Shown: piece by piece, positions 7,937 to 13,622 of the stretch | Layout of the letters: each line of letters opens with the position of its first letter | Position numbering within the stretch: the stretch's first letter is position 1 | From: Hyphomicrobiales bacterium | GTDB lineage: Bacteria; Pseudomonadota; Alphaproteobacteria; Rhizobiales; Beijerinckiaceae | DNA: 13,842 bases | NCBI GenBank assembly: GCA_015655535.1 | Contig: JAATEW010000324.1 | Span: 1 to 13,842 of the forward strand | Direction: 5' to 3' | Program-made: the position numbers and the translations under genes | Notes under the pieces: model-generated | What the model was told of the DNA's origin: nothing | What the model saw: only the letters and a program-made list of their open reading frames with translations | Database searches by the model: none

Positions 7937-7956
7937 TCGCTACGCAGAGCCGCGAT

Positions 7957-8475
7957 TTATTCCGGCTCCCATTTCCGCACGCTGCCGTCGTTGAGTTCGG
8001 CAGCGGCTTCCCTGACCAAGCGGCCGCCTACTCGAAGCTCCGGCGCGATCTCAGCCAGGGGCACGAGCACGAAGGCGCGATTGAAGAGCTCCTTATGCGG
8101 CAAGATGAGATCGGGCTCGGCCAGCGGCAGATCGCCATAAAATAAAATATCGATATCGATCAGGCGCGGTCCCCAGCGGATCGTTTTTTCGCGCCCCATT
8201 TCGGCTTCTATCGCTTTCGCTTCCGCCAAAAGCGCCGCGGGAGAGAGCCTGGTGCGGGCGAGCGCGCAAGCGTTGGCGAAAGCATCCTGATCGAGATAGC
8301 CCCAAGGCGCCGTGCGATAGATCGACGAGACCGCGACGATCTCGACGGCCTTGCGCGCTTCGAGCAAAGCGAGCGCACGCCTGATGTTGGCGGGTTTGTC
8401 GCCGATATTCGAGCCCAGGCCCAATCCGATCTCGACCGGAGCGGAGCCGGCCGGATCAGGCCCGCTCGATGGCAT
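7957..8475 (-). CDS. folK: 2-amino-4-hydroxy-6-hydroxymethyldihydropteridine pyrophosphokinase
   Basis: HPPK transfers pyrophosphate from ATP to 6-hydroxymethyl-7,8-dihydropterin, giving the substrate used by FolP. The 172-residue product shows GLGSNIGD (19-26), SSIYRTAPWG (50-59), the family signature RWGPRLIDIDIL (100-111) with its two metal-binding Asp residues, and LPHKELFNRAFVLVPL (125-140). The start at 8475 is chosen because it leaves 18 residues before the GLGSN strand; the open frame continues to 8538, but that extension lies inside folP in another frame and does not look like HPPK. It overlaps folP by 20 bases, which points to translational coupling in one operon. Confidence 0.95.
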   Translation of the reverse strand: MPSSGPDPAGSAPVEIGLGLGSNIGDKPANIRRALALLEARKAVEIVAVSSIYRTAPWGYLDQDAFANACALARTRLSPAALLAEAKAIEAEMGREKTIRWGPRLIDIDILFYGDLPLAEPDLILPHKELFNRAFVLVPLAEIAPELRVGGRLVREAAAELNDGSVRKWEPE

Positions 8476-9271
8476 CGAAAACTTTGAAGGCCGCGACATG
8501 TTCGGCGGCGTCATGTACGCGGAAGATCGATGCGCCATGCGCCGCGGCGGTGAGATTGGCAGCCAGAGTGCCTATAAGCTTAATCGCCGGATCATCGCCG
8601 AGCAGCGAGCCCAGAAGCGACTTGCGCGACAGGCCGACGAGAAACGGCAATTTATAATGCTGCAGCTTCGTCATGCCCGCGATTGCCTGGAGGTTTTGCT
8701 GCTTAGTCTTGCCGAAGCCGACGCCCGGATCGAGCATGATATGATGGCGCGGGATGCCGGCCTTGTCGGCGAGCGCCAGCGAATGATCGAAGAAGCGGCG
8801 CATGTCGTCGACAATGTCGCGCTTGTCATCGACATCCGCGCGGTTGTGCATGATGACGACGGCCGCACCGCCTTCGGCGACGACATCGGCCATCGCGGGA
8901 TCGCGTTGCAATCCCCAGACGTCGTTGACGACGCAGACGCCGTGCGAAACGGCGTAACGCGCGATCACCGCCTTCGACGTATCAATGGACACCGGCGCTT
9001 CGACGGAATGCACCAGACCTTCAAGCAGGGGTTCGAGCCGCTTGAGCTCTTCGTCTTCGGGCACCGGCGTATGACCGGGGCGGGTCGACTCGGCCCCGAC
9101 ATCGACTATATCGGCGCCCTCGGCGACGAGCTTTTGGGCCTGCGCCTTGGCGCTCTCCAAACTGTTGAAACGGCCGCCGTCGGAAAAGGAATCCGGCGTG
9201 ACATTGACGATGCCCATGATGATCGGCCGCGTGCCGAGAAGCGCGAGAAATCGGTCGCGCTTTTCGAACAT
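8456..9271 (-). CDS. folP: Dihydropteroate synthase
   Basis: DHPS condenses p-aminobenzoate with hydroxymethyldihydropterin pyrophosphate and is the sulfonamide target. The 271-residue product contains IMGIVNVTPDSFSDGG (18-33), DVGAESTRPG (57-66), VSIDTSK (94-100), VNDVWG (115-120), LDPGVGFGKT (180-189), GLSRKSLLG (213-221) and FRVHD (250-254), covering both pterin-binding and pABA-side signatures. ATG 9271 gives 18 residues before the first core strand, as in E. coli FolP. A longer start, for example TTG 9301, which would overlap the upstream stop codon, is possible because the frame is open to 9484. folK overlaps its 3' end by 20 bases; a small Cys-containing gene ends 26 bases before its start. 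Confidence 0.95.
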   Translation of the reverse strand: MFEKRDRFLALLGTRPIIMGIVNVTPDSFSDGGRFNSLESAKAQAQKLVAEGADIVDVGAESTRPGHTPVPEDEELKRLEPLLEGLVHSVEAPVSIDTSKAVIARYAVSHGVCVVNDVWGLQRDPAMADVVAEGGAAVVIMHNRADVDDKRDIVDDMRRFFDHSLALADKAGIPRHHIMLDPGVGFGKTKQQNLQAIAGMTKLQHYKLPFLVGLSRKSLLGSLLGDDPAIKLIGTLAANLTAAAHGASIFRVHDAAEHVAAFKVFDAIERA

Positions 9272-9297
9272 CGCCTCTTGCGTCGTGGTTTGCGCGT

Positions 9298-9513
9298 TCA
9301 AATCGGCTTGTCTTCCTGGTTCGGATAGGCGCAGCGCCATTTTGTAATCAACTGTCCCGGATGTTCGTTCGACCAAGCCGCCATATAGATGGGCGCCTCC
9401 ATCTCGCATTGCGTCAAGGATGCGCCTTGATCGACGAATTGCAGATGTTGTTCCTGACAGCCTCCGGGGTGTGCGAGGCTGCACACCGTCATTATCACTT
9501 CGATCAGTCCCAT
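9298..9513 (-). CDS. Small conserved Cys-containing protein upstream of folP
   Basis: This 71-residue protein has four cysteines (11, 19, 36, 61) and a short hydrophobic N-terminus (MGLIEVIMTVCSLA), with HPGGCQEQHLQF, YMAAWSNEHP and KWRC as recognisable blocks. I recall similar hypothetical proteins of about 70 residues in other Rhizobiales, but no function is known to me. GGGGG lies 6 bases before ATG 9513 and is decisive against the longer frame starting at 9594. The even cysteine number hints at disulfides or metal binding, and the N-terminus may be an export signal. It ends 26 bases before folP, so it is probably the first gene of the folP-folK transcript. Confidence 0.75.
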   Translation of the reverse strand: MGLIEVIMTVCSLAHPGGCQEQHLQFVDQGASLTQCEMEAPIYMAAWSNEHPGQLITKWRCAYPNQEDKPI

Positions 9514-9716
9514 GTCAGTCCCCCCGGCTTGGCTTGCCGGCCCATTTTGACGGGCCGTTATCCGCATGGAACAAGCTGAGGCTTGGCGCGTCAAGCTGGC
9601 GTTGGGATCACTTCTATCGGCGCCCTATCCCGATCTGAAAGTTTGCGACTTCCGGGCCGTGCTTTTTGATATGGATTCACAGAACGATGTTTTTTCATTC
9701 CCAAGGACAGGCGCGT
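9514..9716. other. Noncoding interval, with possible relic of a HAD-type start
   Basis: No intact gene is seen. On the plus strand a frame from ATG 9566 reads …DFRAVLFDMDSQN…; the block RAVLFDMD resembles motif I (DxD) of HAD phosphatases, near the point where the RIME-like element begins. The glycine that normally follows is absent and nothing after the repeat resembles a HAD protein, so this is at best a relic and may be chance. The interval also carries the promoter region of the minus-strand 71-residue gene. Confidence 0.25.
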
Positions 9717-9842
9717 TCCTTCTCCCCTTGCGGGAGAGGGTGGTTTGGCGAAGCCAACCGAGGGGTTATGGCCTTTTCCCGGCAGGCTGCCCCCTCATCC
9801 GGCCGGCGCTGCCGGCCACCTTCTCCCGCAAGGGGAGAGGAT
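9717..9842. repeat. RIME-like intergenic mosaic element, copy 2
   Basis: It has the same palindrome order as the element at 5824-5944: TCTCCC (9721-9726) with GGGAGA (9732-9737); TTGGC (9745-9749) with GCCAA (9753-9757); the shared block CCCCTCATCC (9791-9800); GGCCGGC (9801-9807) with GCCGGCC (9811-9817); and a final CTCCC-gcaa-GGGGAG stem within 9821-9840. Arms differ from copy 1 but remain paired. The element ends about 10 bases from the stop codon of the L,D-transpeptidase gene, so its first hairpin could act as that transcript's 3' end. Confidence 0.8.
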
Positions 9843-9852
9843 TCGCCACGCC

Positions 9853-10659
9853 TTAAAGCACGACCACGCGCGTTCCGACCGGCACGCGCTTATAAAGATC
9901 GATCACGTCGGCGTTCATCATCCTGATGCAGCCGGATGAGACCGCCTTGCCGATCGTATCCGGCTCATTCGTGCCGTGGATACGAAACAGCGTGTCCTTA
10001 TTGCCCTGATAGAGATAAAGCGCCCGCGCGCCGAGCGGATTGTCGATCCCGCCTTCCATATGCTCGGGCAGATCGGGGCGGCGCTTCAGCATGTCCTTCG
10101 GCGGATACCAGGCCGGCCATTCCTGCTTATTGTGGACCTGCGCCTCGCCCTTCCATTCGAATCCCTGACGGCCGACGCCGATGCCATATTGCATCGCCTG
10201 GCCGTCCGCCTGCACCAGATAAAGGTGCTTGCTGTGCGTATCGACGACGATTGTGCCGGCCGGCTCATGCGTCGGGTTCGCAACCATTTGCGCCGTCCGC
10301 TGCGATGTATCGATATTGGCTTCCGACGTGCCTGGGTCCGCCGGCTCCAGATTGGCATGCCCCGGTCGGCGATAGGGCGTCGCGTCATAGCCTTGGTCGT
10401 AATTGTCCGGCACGCGCCGCGCATTTTGCCGCGTGCGCGGCGGTCCCGCCGGATAGGCCCCATAGTCTTCGCCGTAATAGCCTGCGCCGTCATAGGGTGC
10501 GGGCGGCGCCGGATAGGCGGGATAGGCCGGATGGCCGGGATAGGGCGGCGGCGCATATTGATAGCCCGAATAATTGGACCATTGCGCCGCGGCGGGCCCG
10601 GCGCCCGCCAGAATTGCAACCACTAGGAAACAGGCCGTCTTCAAGTTCGTCGCACGCAT
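9853..10659 (-). CDS. L,D-transpeptidase (YkuD domain) with Tyr/Pro-rich linker
   Basis: This 268-residue periplasmic enzyme should form or exchange 3-3 peptidoglycan cross-links, or attach proteins to the wall. A signal peptide (1-25, cleavage at AAA/Q) is followed by a low-complexity Tyr/Pro/Gly region (about 27-75), then a YkuD domain (about 135-268). The active site reads HGTNEPDTIG…AVSSGCIRMMNADVIDLY with catalytic Cys 244 and the upstream conserved His 228; the usual SHGC is SSGC here. ATG 10659 gives an immediate signal peptide; the ribosome site is weak (GAGTGAG). It has a close paralogue just upstream (10905-11522) in the same orientation, separated by a repeat, so the pair arose by duplication. 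Whether the linker spans the wall or binds a partner is unknown. Confidence 0.93.
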   Translation of the reverse strand: MRATNLKTACFLVVAILAGAGPAAAQWSNYSGYQYAPPPYPGHPAYPAYPAPPAPYDGAGYYGEDYGAYPAGPPRTRQNARRVPDNYDQGYDATPYRRPGHANLEPADPGTSEANIDTSQRTAQMVANPTHEPAGTIVVDTHSKHLYLVQADGQAMQYGIGVGRQGFEWKGEAQVHNKQEWPAWYPPKDMLKRRPDLPEHMEGGIDNPLGARALYLYQGNKDTLFRIHGTNEPDTIGKAVSSGCIRMMNADVIDLYKRVPVGTRVVVL

Positions 10660-10687
10660 GATTTCAAACTCACTCTTTTCGGGGCCA

Positions 10688-10791
10688 GATCACGATGATT
10701 TTGGGTTGATCCAAAATCATCGTGATCGATTCCAATAGTTCAGAGCGGAATTTCAGCGAAAACCGGTATCCACTTTTTCGCATCCCGCTCT
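10688..10791. repeat. Composite palindromic repeat between the two transpeptidase genes
   Basis: The left part is a perfect 17-bp inverted repeat, GATCACGATGATTTTGG (10688-10704) with its complement at 10711-10727 and a 6-base loop. The right part is bounded by AGAGCGG (10742-10748) and CCGCTCT (10785-10791) and contains the core AACCGGTATCCAC (10760-10772) also present at 2924-2936. I recognise this two-part arrangement as a mobile-looking intergenic element frequent in Rhizobiales. A frame across it (10670-10867, minus) reads …SGYRFSLKFRSELLESITMI…, a spurious translation typical of this repeat. Confidence 0.7.
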
Positions 10792-10827
10792 TGCCAATCC
10801 AGCCGATAAAAAAGGCGAAACAGCGAA

Positions 10828-10855
10828 GCGCCGCCGGACACATATCCGACGGCGC
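10828..10855 (-). terminator. Candidate terminator hairpin after the upstream transpeptidase gene
   Basis: On the minus strand GCGCCGTCGG and CCGGCGGCGC form a 10-bp stem with one wobble pair and an 8-base loop, 49 bases after the stop codon at 10905. A run of six T (plus-strand A 10808-10813) follows 14 bases later, farther than in a classical rho-independent terminator. Confidence 0.4.
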
Positions 10856-10904
10856 CTTCAATTTCAAATGCGCCGATGCGAAGACATCTCCGCATGGGAC
10901 CTCT

Positions 10905-11522
10905 TCAGATCACATTCACCGGAGCGCCGACCTTCACGCGTTCGTAAAGGTCGATCACATCCGCATTGAGAAGCCGAATGCAGCCGGACGACACGGCCTG
11001 ACCGATCGAGTCGGGCTCATTGGTGCCATGGATGCGATACATCGTGTCGCCCTTCTCGTTGAAGAGATACATGGCGCGGGCGCCAAGCGGATTCTCGATG
11101 CCGCCTTCCATGTGGGCCGGCAGATCGGGGCGGCGCTTCAGCATCTCGGCCGGCGGCGTCCAGGCCGGCCACTCGGCGCGGCGGGCGATATGAGCGCGGC
11201 CCGACCAGGCAAAGCCCTCGCGGCCGACGCCAATTCCGTAACGCACAGCCTTGCCCTCGCCGAGCGAAAGATAGAGATAGCGGTTCTTGGTGTCGATCGT
11301 GATCGAGCCGGACTTCTCACCCGTCGGATCTTCGACGATGGTGCGAGTCGGCTGGACGTCGCGGCGGGGATCAGCTGGAAGATTGGCCTGTTGGATCGGT
11401 TGGCTCTGCTCCAAGTTCGGCAGAATATTCAACCCTAAGAATTCGAAAGCATGCGCGCCCGTGGTGGCGACAAGGCCGAAGCAAGCGGCGGCGGCAAAAG
11501 CATTTACATTGAACTTGAACAT
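10905..11522 (-). CDS. L,D-transpeptidase (YkuD domain), paralogue of the neighbouring gene
   Basis: This 205-residue protein has a signal peptide (1-25, GAHA/F), a short linker and a YkuD domain (about 70-205). The active site is HGTNEPDSIG…AVSSGCIRLLNADVIDLY with His 165 and Cys 181, again SSGC instead of SHGC. Blocks such as EMLKRRPDLP, HMEGGI and NPLGARA are shared with the product of 9853-10659, but the Tyr/Pro-rich linker is missing. It should act on peptidoglycan in the periplasm. The start is ambiguous: ATG 11528 and ATG 11522 are separated by one codon; GGGGG at 11530-11534 lies 7 bases from ATG 11522 but only one base from ATG 11528, so 11522 is preferred. A 14-bp palindrome lies upstream at 11674-11687. 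Confidence 0.93.
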   Translation of the reverse strand: MFKFNVNAFAAAACFGLVATTGAHAFEFLGLNILPNLEQSQPIQQANLPADPRRDVQPTRTIVEDPTGEKSGSITIDTKNRYLYLSLGEGKAVRYGIGVGREGFAWSGRAHIARRAEWPAWTPPAEMLKRRPDLPAHMEGGIENPLGARAMYLFNEKGDTMYRIHGTNEPDSIGQAVSSGCIRLLNADVIDLYERVKVGAPVNVI

Positions 11523-11673
11523 GATCATTCCCCCTGAACACGAAAGTTTCGATAGCCTTCATGTACTGGGAGCAAAACACGCAAGCTGTGCGTTTTGTTC
11601 CATGGCAAAGGCAGTGCGCGGCGAAATCAAAAAATTGAGGGTGAAGAAAGTTTCAACGCGGAACTTTGCATGA

Positions 11674-11687
11674 GTTAACGCGTTAAC
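11674..11687. promoter_or_regulatory. Perfect 14-bp palindrome GTTAACGCGTTAAC
   Basis: This exact palindrome lies between two minus-strand genes, about 150 bases upstream of the transpeptidase start and 63 bases past the SGNH gene stop. Its symmetry and AT-rich ends suit a dimeric repressor operator. No regulator gene is in the window. The palindrome is seen; the operator role is inferred. Confidence 0.3.
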
Positions 11688-11749
11688 GCCTGGCGATGGG
11701 CATGATGTGCCGGCTCGCCTCCCATGATCGATTCAGCACATTTTGCAGG

Positions 11750-12943
11750 CTAGGGGCTGGGGCTTGTCTCGGACCGCGGCCAGGCAAAATTATCGGCGCG
11801 ATCGGGCTTTTGAGCCGGCGGCTTTCCACCCGCCAACGCGTGGTCGATCACGGCACGATCGGCGTCCGCCTTGTTTTTCACCCGCGTCACCAATTGGCCG
11901 CCCGGCGCCGAAGTGGGTCCCGTCAAAGGCAGGACGGGACCAGCCACGGGCTTGGGGGCCGCCGCGGGCTGCGCCGCTGTCGGGGCATCGGGGGAGGGTT
12001 CCGCCGGAACCGTCACGACGGCCGGATCGACCTTGGGTTCGGTTGCGTCGAGAGCCCGGCGAATATCGCCTTCGACGAAATGCGCCAGTTTGCGAGCGCC
12101 GGCCTTGGTGAAATTCACGCCGTCCGCCGTCCTGATGCGCACGTTCTGGCCGTTCACGTCCGGCCCGAACGGATCATATTGGCTGTGGTCGTCCTCGAAG
12201 GCTTCCCAAATATCGACATAGGCCGCGCCCGCCTTCTCGGCTTGGGCGCGATAAAAATCATTATAGGTCAGGAATTCCGCCGACAGCCGTTCGCTTTTCA
12301 CGATCGGCAGCCCGACCCAGATGAGCGGAATGTTCTTCTCTTGAAACGCATGCGAGATATCGGCGATGCGCGCCGTATAGGTCTCGATCCATTTCGGCGA
12401 GCCCGGCTCATAGGTCACATTGCCGAGGCGCATGGGCTGATGGTCGTTGCTGCCGACCAGAATGACCGCCATGTTGATTTTTTCGTTGCCTGCGAGAAGG
12501 TCATGCACTGTCTTCGGCCAATCGTAGAAGTCGTCGCGCACGAGGCCCGAACTGTCGCGCGTTTTGCGCGTGACCGAAACCTCGGGACGATCGGCGAAGG
12601 CCTCGACAAGCCCCTGCCCAAGCAACTCGCCAAGCGCGTCGCCCAGCACGGTCACGAAATAGGTCGGCGCCACAGCTGGTTTTTCAGGAGTCGCAACCTG
12701 GCCGGCAGGCCTTGGCTGCGCCACACGGCGCTTCGGCGGCGCGGCACGCCTGTAATAATAATAGCCGGGCTCCGCGGCAGGGCGGCGCGGCTGCGCGGGT
12801 GTGAACCATTGGTCGAACCAGGTGGAGGGACCCGCGAATTGGGCGTTCGCGGTCGGGCCGCCGGTCGTGAAGATCAGCAGGGCAATCAACAGAAGCTTGC
12901 CCAAAGATTTAGGCAGAGGCGAAGATCCAAAGCTCCGGGCCAT
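11750..12943 (-). CDS. Secreted DUF459-type SGNH-fold protein, probably altered active site
   Basis: This 397-residue protein has a signal peptide (about 1-34, TANA/Q), a Pro/Arg/Tyr-rich linker (about 45-92, including YYYYRR), an SGNH/GDSL-like domain (about 95-300) and an Ala/Pro-rich C-terminal tail. The domain matches DUF459, a family frequent in Rhizobiales, by order of blocks: VTVLGDALGE (block I), VILVGSNDHQP (block III, 161-170) and TADGVNFTKAGARKLAHFVE (block V, 272-291). In active SGNH hydrolases block I is GDS and block V is DxxH; here they read GDA (Ala 103) and DGVN (Asn 277). The Asn may be common in this family; the Ala removes the nucleophile. It may therefore bind rather than hydrolyse an envelope ligand. 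It lies upstream of the L,D-transpeptidases on the same strand, 227 bases away, so co-transcription is uncertain. Confidence 0.9.
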   Translation of the reverse strand: MARSFGSSPLPKSLGKLLLIALLIFTTGGPTANAQFAGPSTWFDQWFTPAQPRRPAAEPGYYYYRRAAPPKRRVAQPRPAGQVATPEKPAVAPTYFVTVLGDALGELLGQGLVEAFADRPEVSVTRKTRDSSGLVRDDFYDWPKTVHDLLAGNEKINMAVILVGSNDHQPMRLGNVTYEPGSPKWIETYTARIADISHAFQEKNIPLIWVGLPIVKSERLSAEFLTYNDFYRAQAEKAGAAYVDIWEAFEDDHSQYDPFGPDVNGQNVRIRTADGVNFTKAGARKLAHFVEGDIRRALDATEPKVDPAVVTVPAEPSPDAPTAAQPAAAPKPVAGPVLPLTGPTSAPGGQLVTRVKNKADADRAVIDHALAGGKPPAQKPDRADNFAWPRSETSPSP

Positions 12944-13047
12944 GCCCCATCATAAGGCATTTGACGAAAAAGAGCAGCCCTCTCGGGGGCTTTAAAGCGG
13001 TTGGACATTCATATCGAACCAATCCGGCGTCCTTAAATCTTTTTACC

Positions 13048-13093
13048 GCATCGGATTGATCCGAAAACCGCTTCACACTTTTCGGTCCGATGC
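13048..13093. repeat. Short nested palindromic repeat, third locus of the family
   Basis: The outer arms GCATCGGA (13048-13055) and TCCGATGC (13086-13093) are perfect, as are the inner arms CCGAAAA (13061-13067) and TTTTCGG (13079-13085). The loop ccgcttcacac is a diverged form of the core seen at 2924-2936 and 10760-10772. It abuts the stop codon of the 54-residue gene and may act as its transcript end. Confidence 0.65.
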
Positions 13094-13094
13094 T

Positions 13095-13259
13095 CTAGTT
13101 ACCGAGCAGAGGCGGCAGGCTCAAAATAATGATAGCTGAGCCAAGTAGGGCCATGACAGCGGCCACCCGGACGATCTGGCCGAAGGAGAGAACCTCCGGA
13201 CCCTCCGTACCGCGGGAATCGACCAGGGCTAGAAATCTGAAACTTGGAGCAAGACTCAT
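13095..13259 (-). CDS. Small membrane protein of 54 residues
   Basis: ATG 13259 begins a 54-codon frame ending at TAG 13095-13097. The product has a short polar N-terminal half (MSLAPSFRFLALVDSRG…) and one strong hydrophobic segment at about 32-52 (VAAVMALLGSAIIILSLPPL), so it is probably a single-pass inner-membrane protein. GGTGAG lies 5 bases before the ATG, a fair ribosome site. The stop codon touches the palindromic repeat at 13048-13093. A 63-residue frame on the same strand overlaps it but is rich in Pro, Gly and Ser without structure and is judged a shadow. I recognise no family. Confidence 0.55.
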   Translation of the reverse strand: MSLAPSFRFLALVDSRGTEGPEVLSFGQIVRVAAVMALLGSAIIILSLPPLLGN

Positions 13260-13290
13260 GAGTGCTCACCCGTCCGTTGAGAGGATTCAC

Positions 13291-13510
13291 TAAAAATTAA
13301 CGATAATTGCTTGCTAAAGCATTAACTCTGACGCCTGCACGATGAGGCGGGGCTTGGCTGCATCCATCGCGCAACGCGTCATCCCGCTGTCATACCCATT
13401 GAAGAGCGCCATGCTTGAGCCAGGCTTGCGTCTTACGTACGTACTGTTTCCGAAGAGACCCTGGCTCCGGCAGACAGCGCCGGCCGCCTCTGTTATCCTT
13501 GAATCCGGGC
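13291..13510. repeat. Direct repeat, copy 1
   Basis: This 220-bp segment recurs 332 bp to the right at 13623-13842. Positions 13361-13510 differ from copy 2 at only three sites (13419, 13494, 13503), whereas 13291-13360 differ at thirteen. The conserved part contains the palindrome TACGTACGTA (13434-13443) and a CCGGC/GCCGG hairpin. On the plus strand a 74-codon frame from ATG 13342 crosses it and runs on to 13566; it matches no family I know and has no good ribosome site, so it is not called as a gene. Nothing recognisable is seen in the spacer 13511-13622. Confidence 0.85.
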
Positions 13511-13622
13511 CGGGGGAGCGTCGCGCTCAAGCTTGCCGGCTGGCCTATGGGGAGACGGGATTTTGAAACCGGGGCCTTGTTTCGACGAGTTGACCGTGCC
13601 GGACGGCGCCTCGCGTCTTCTC

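Noticed and set aside
8351..9328. 325-codon plus-strand open frame opposite folP/folK
   Set aside because: It is a shadow of two recognised folate genes; no domain is recognised.
9936..10661. Plus-strand open frames opposite the first transpeptidase
   Set aside because: Low-complexity Pro/Arg/Ile-rich translations that mirror the YkuD gene and its repeat-rich linker.
10670..10867. 65-codon minus-strand frame reading through the composite repeat
   Set aside because: Its distinctive segment SGYRFSLKF…ELLESITMI is the translation of a dispersed palindromic repeat, not a gene.
11696..12955. 419-codon plus-strand open frame opposite the SGNH gene
   Set aside because: It is antisense to a gene with a signal peptide and conserved DUF459 blocks; the translation is Arg/His-rich.
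13099..13290. 63-codon minus-strand frame overlapping the 54-residue gene
   Set aside because: It has no hydrophobic segment or ordered composition; the alternative frame has a transmembrane segment and a better ribosome site.
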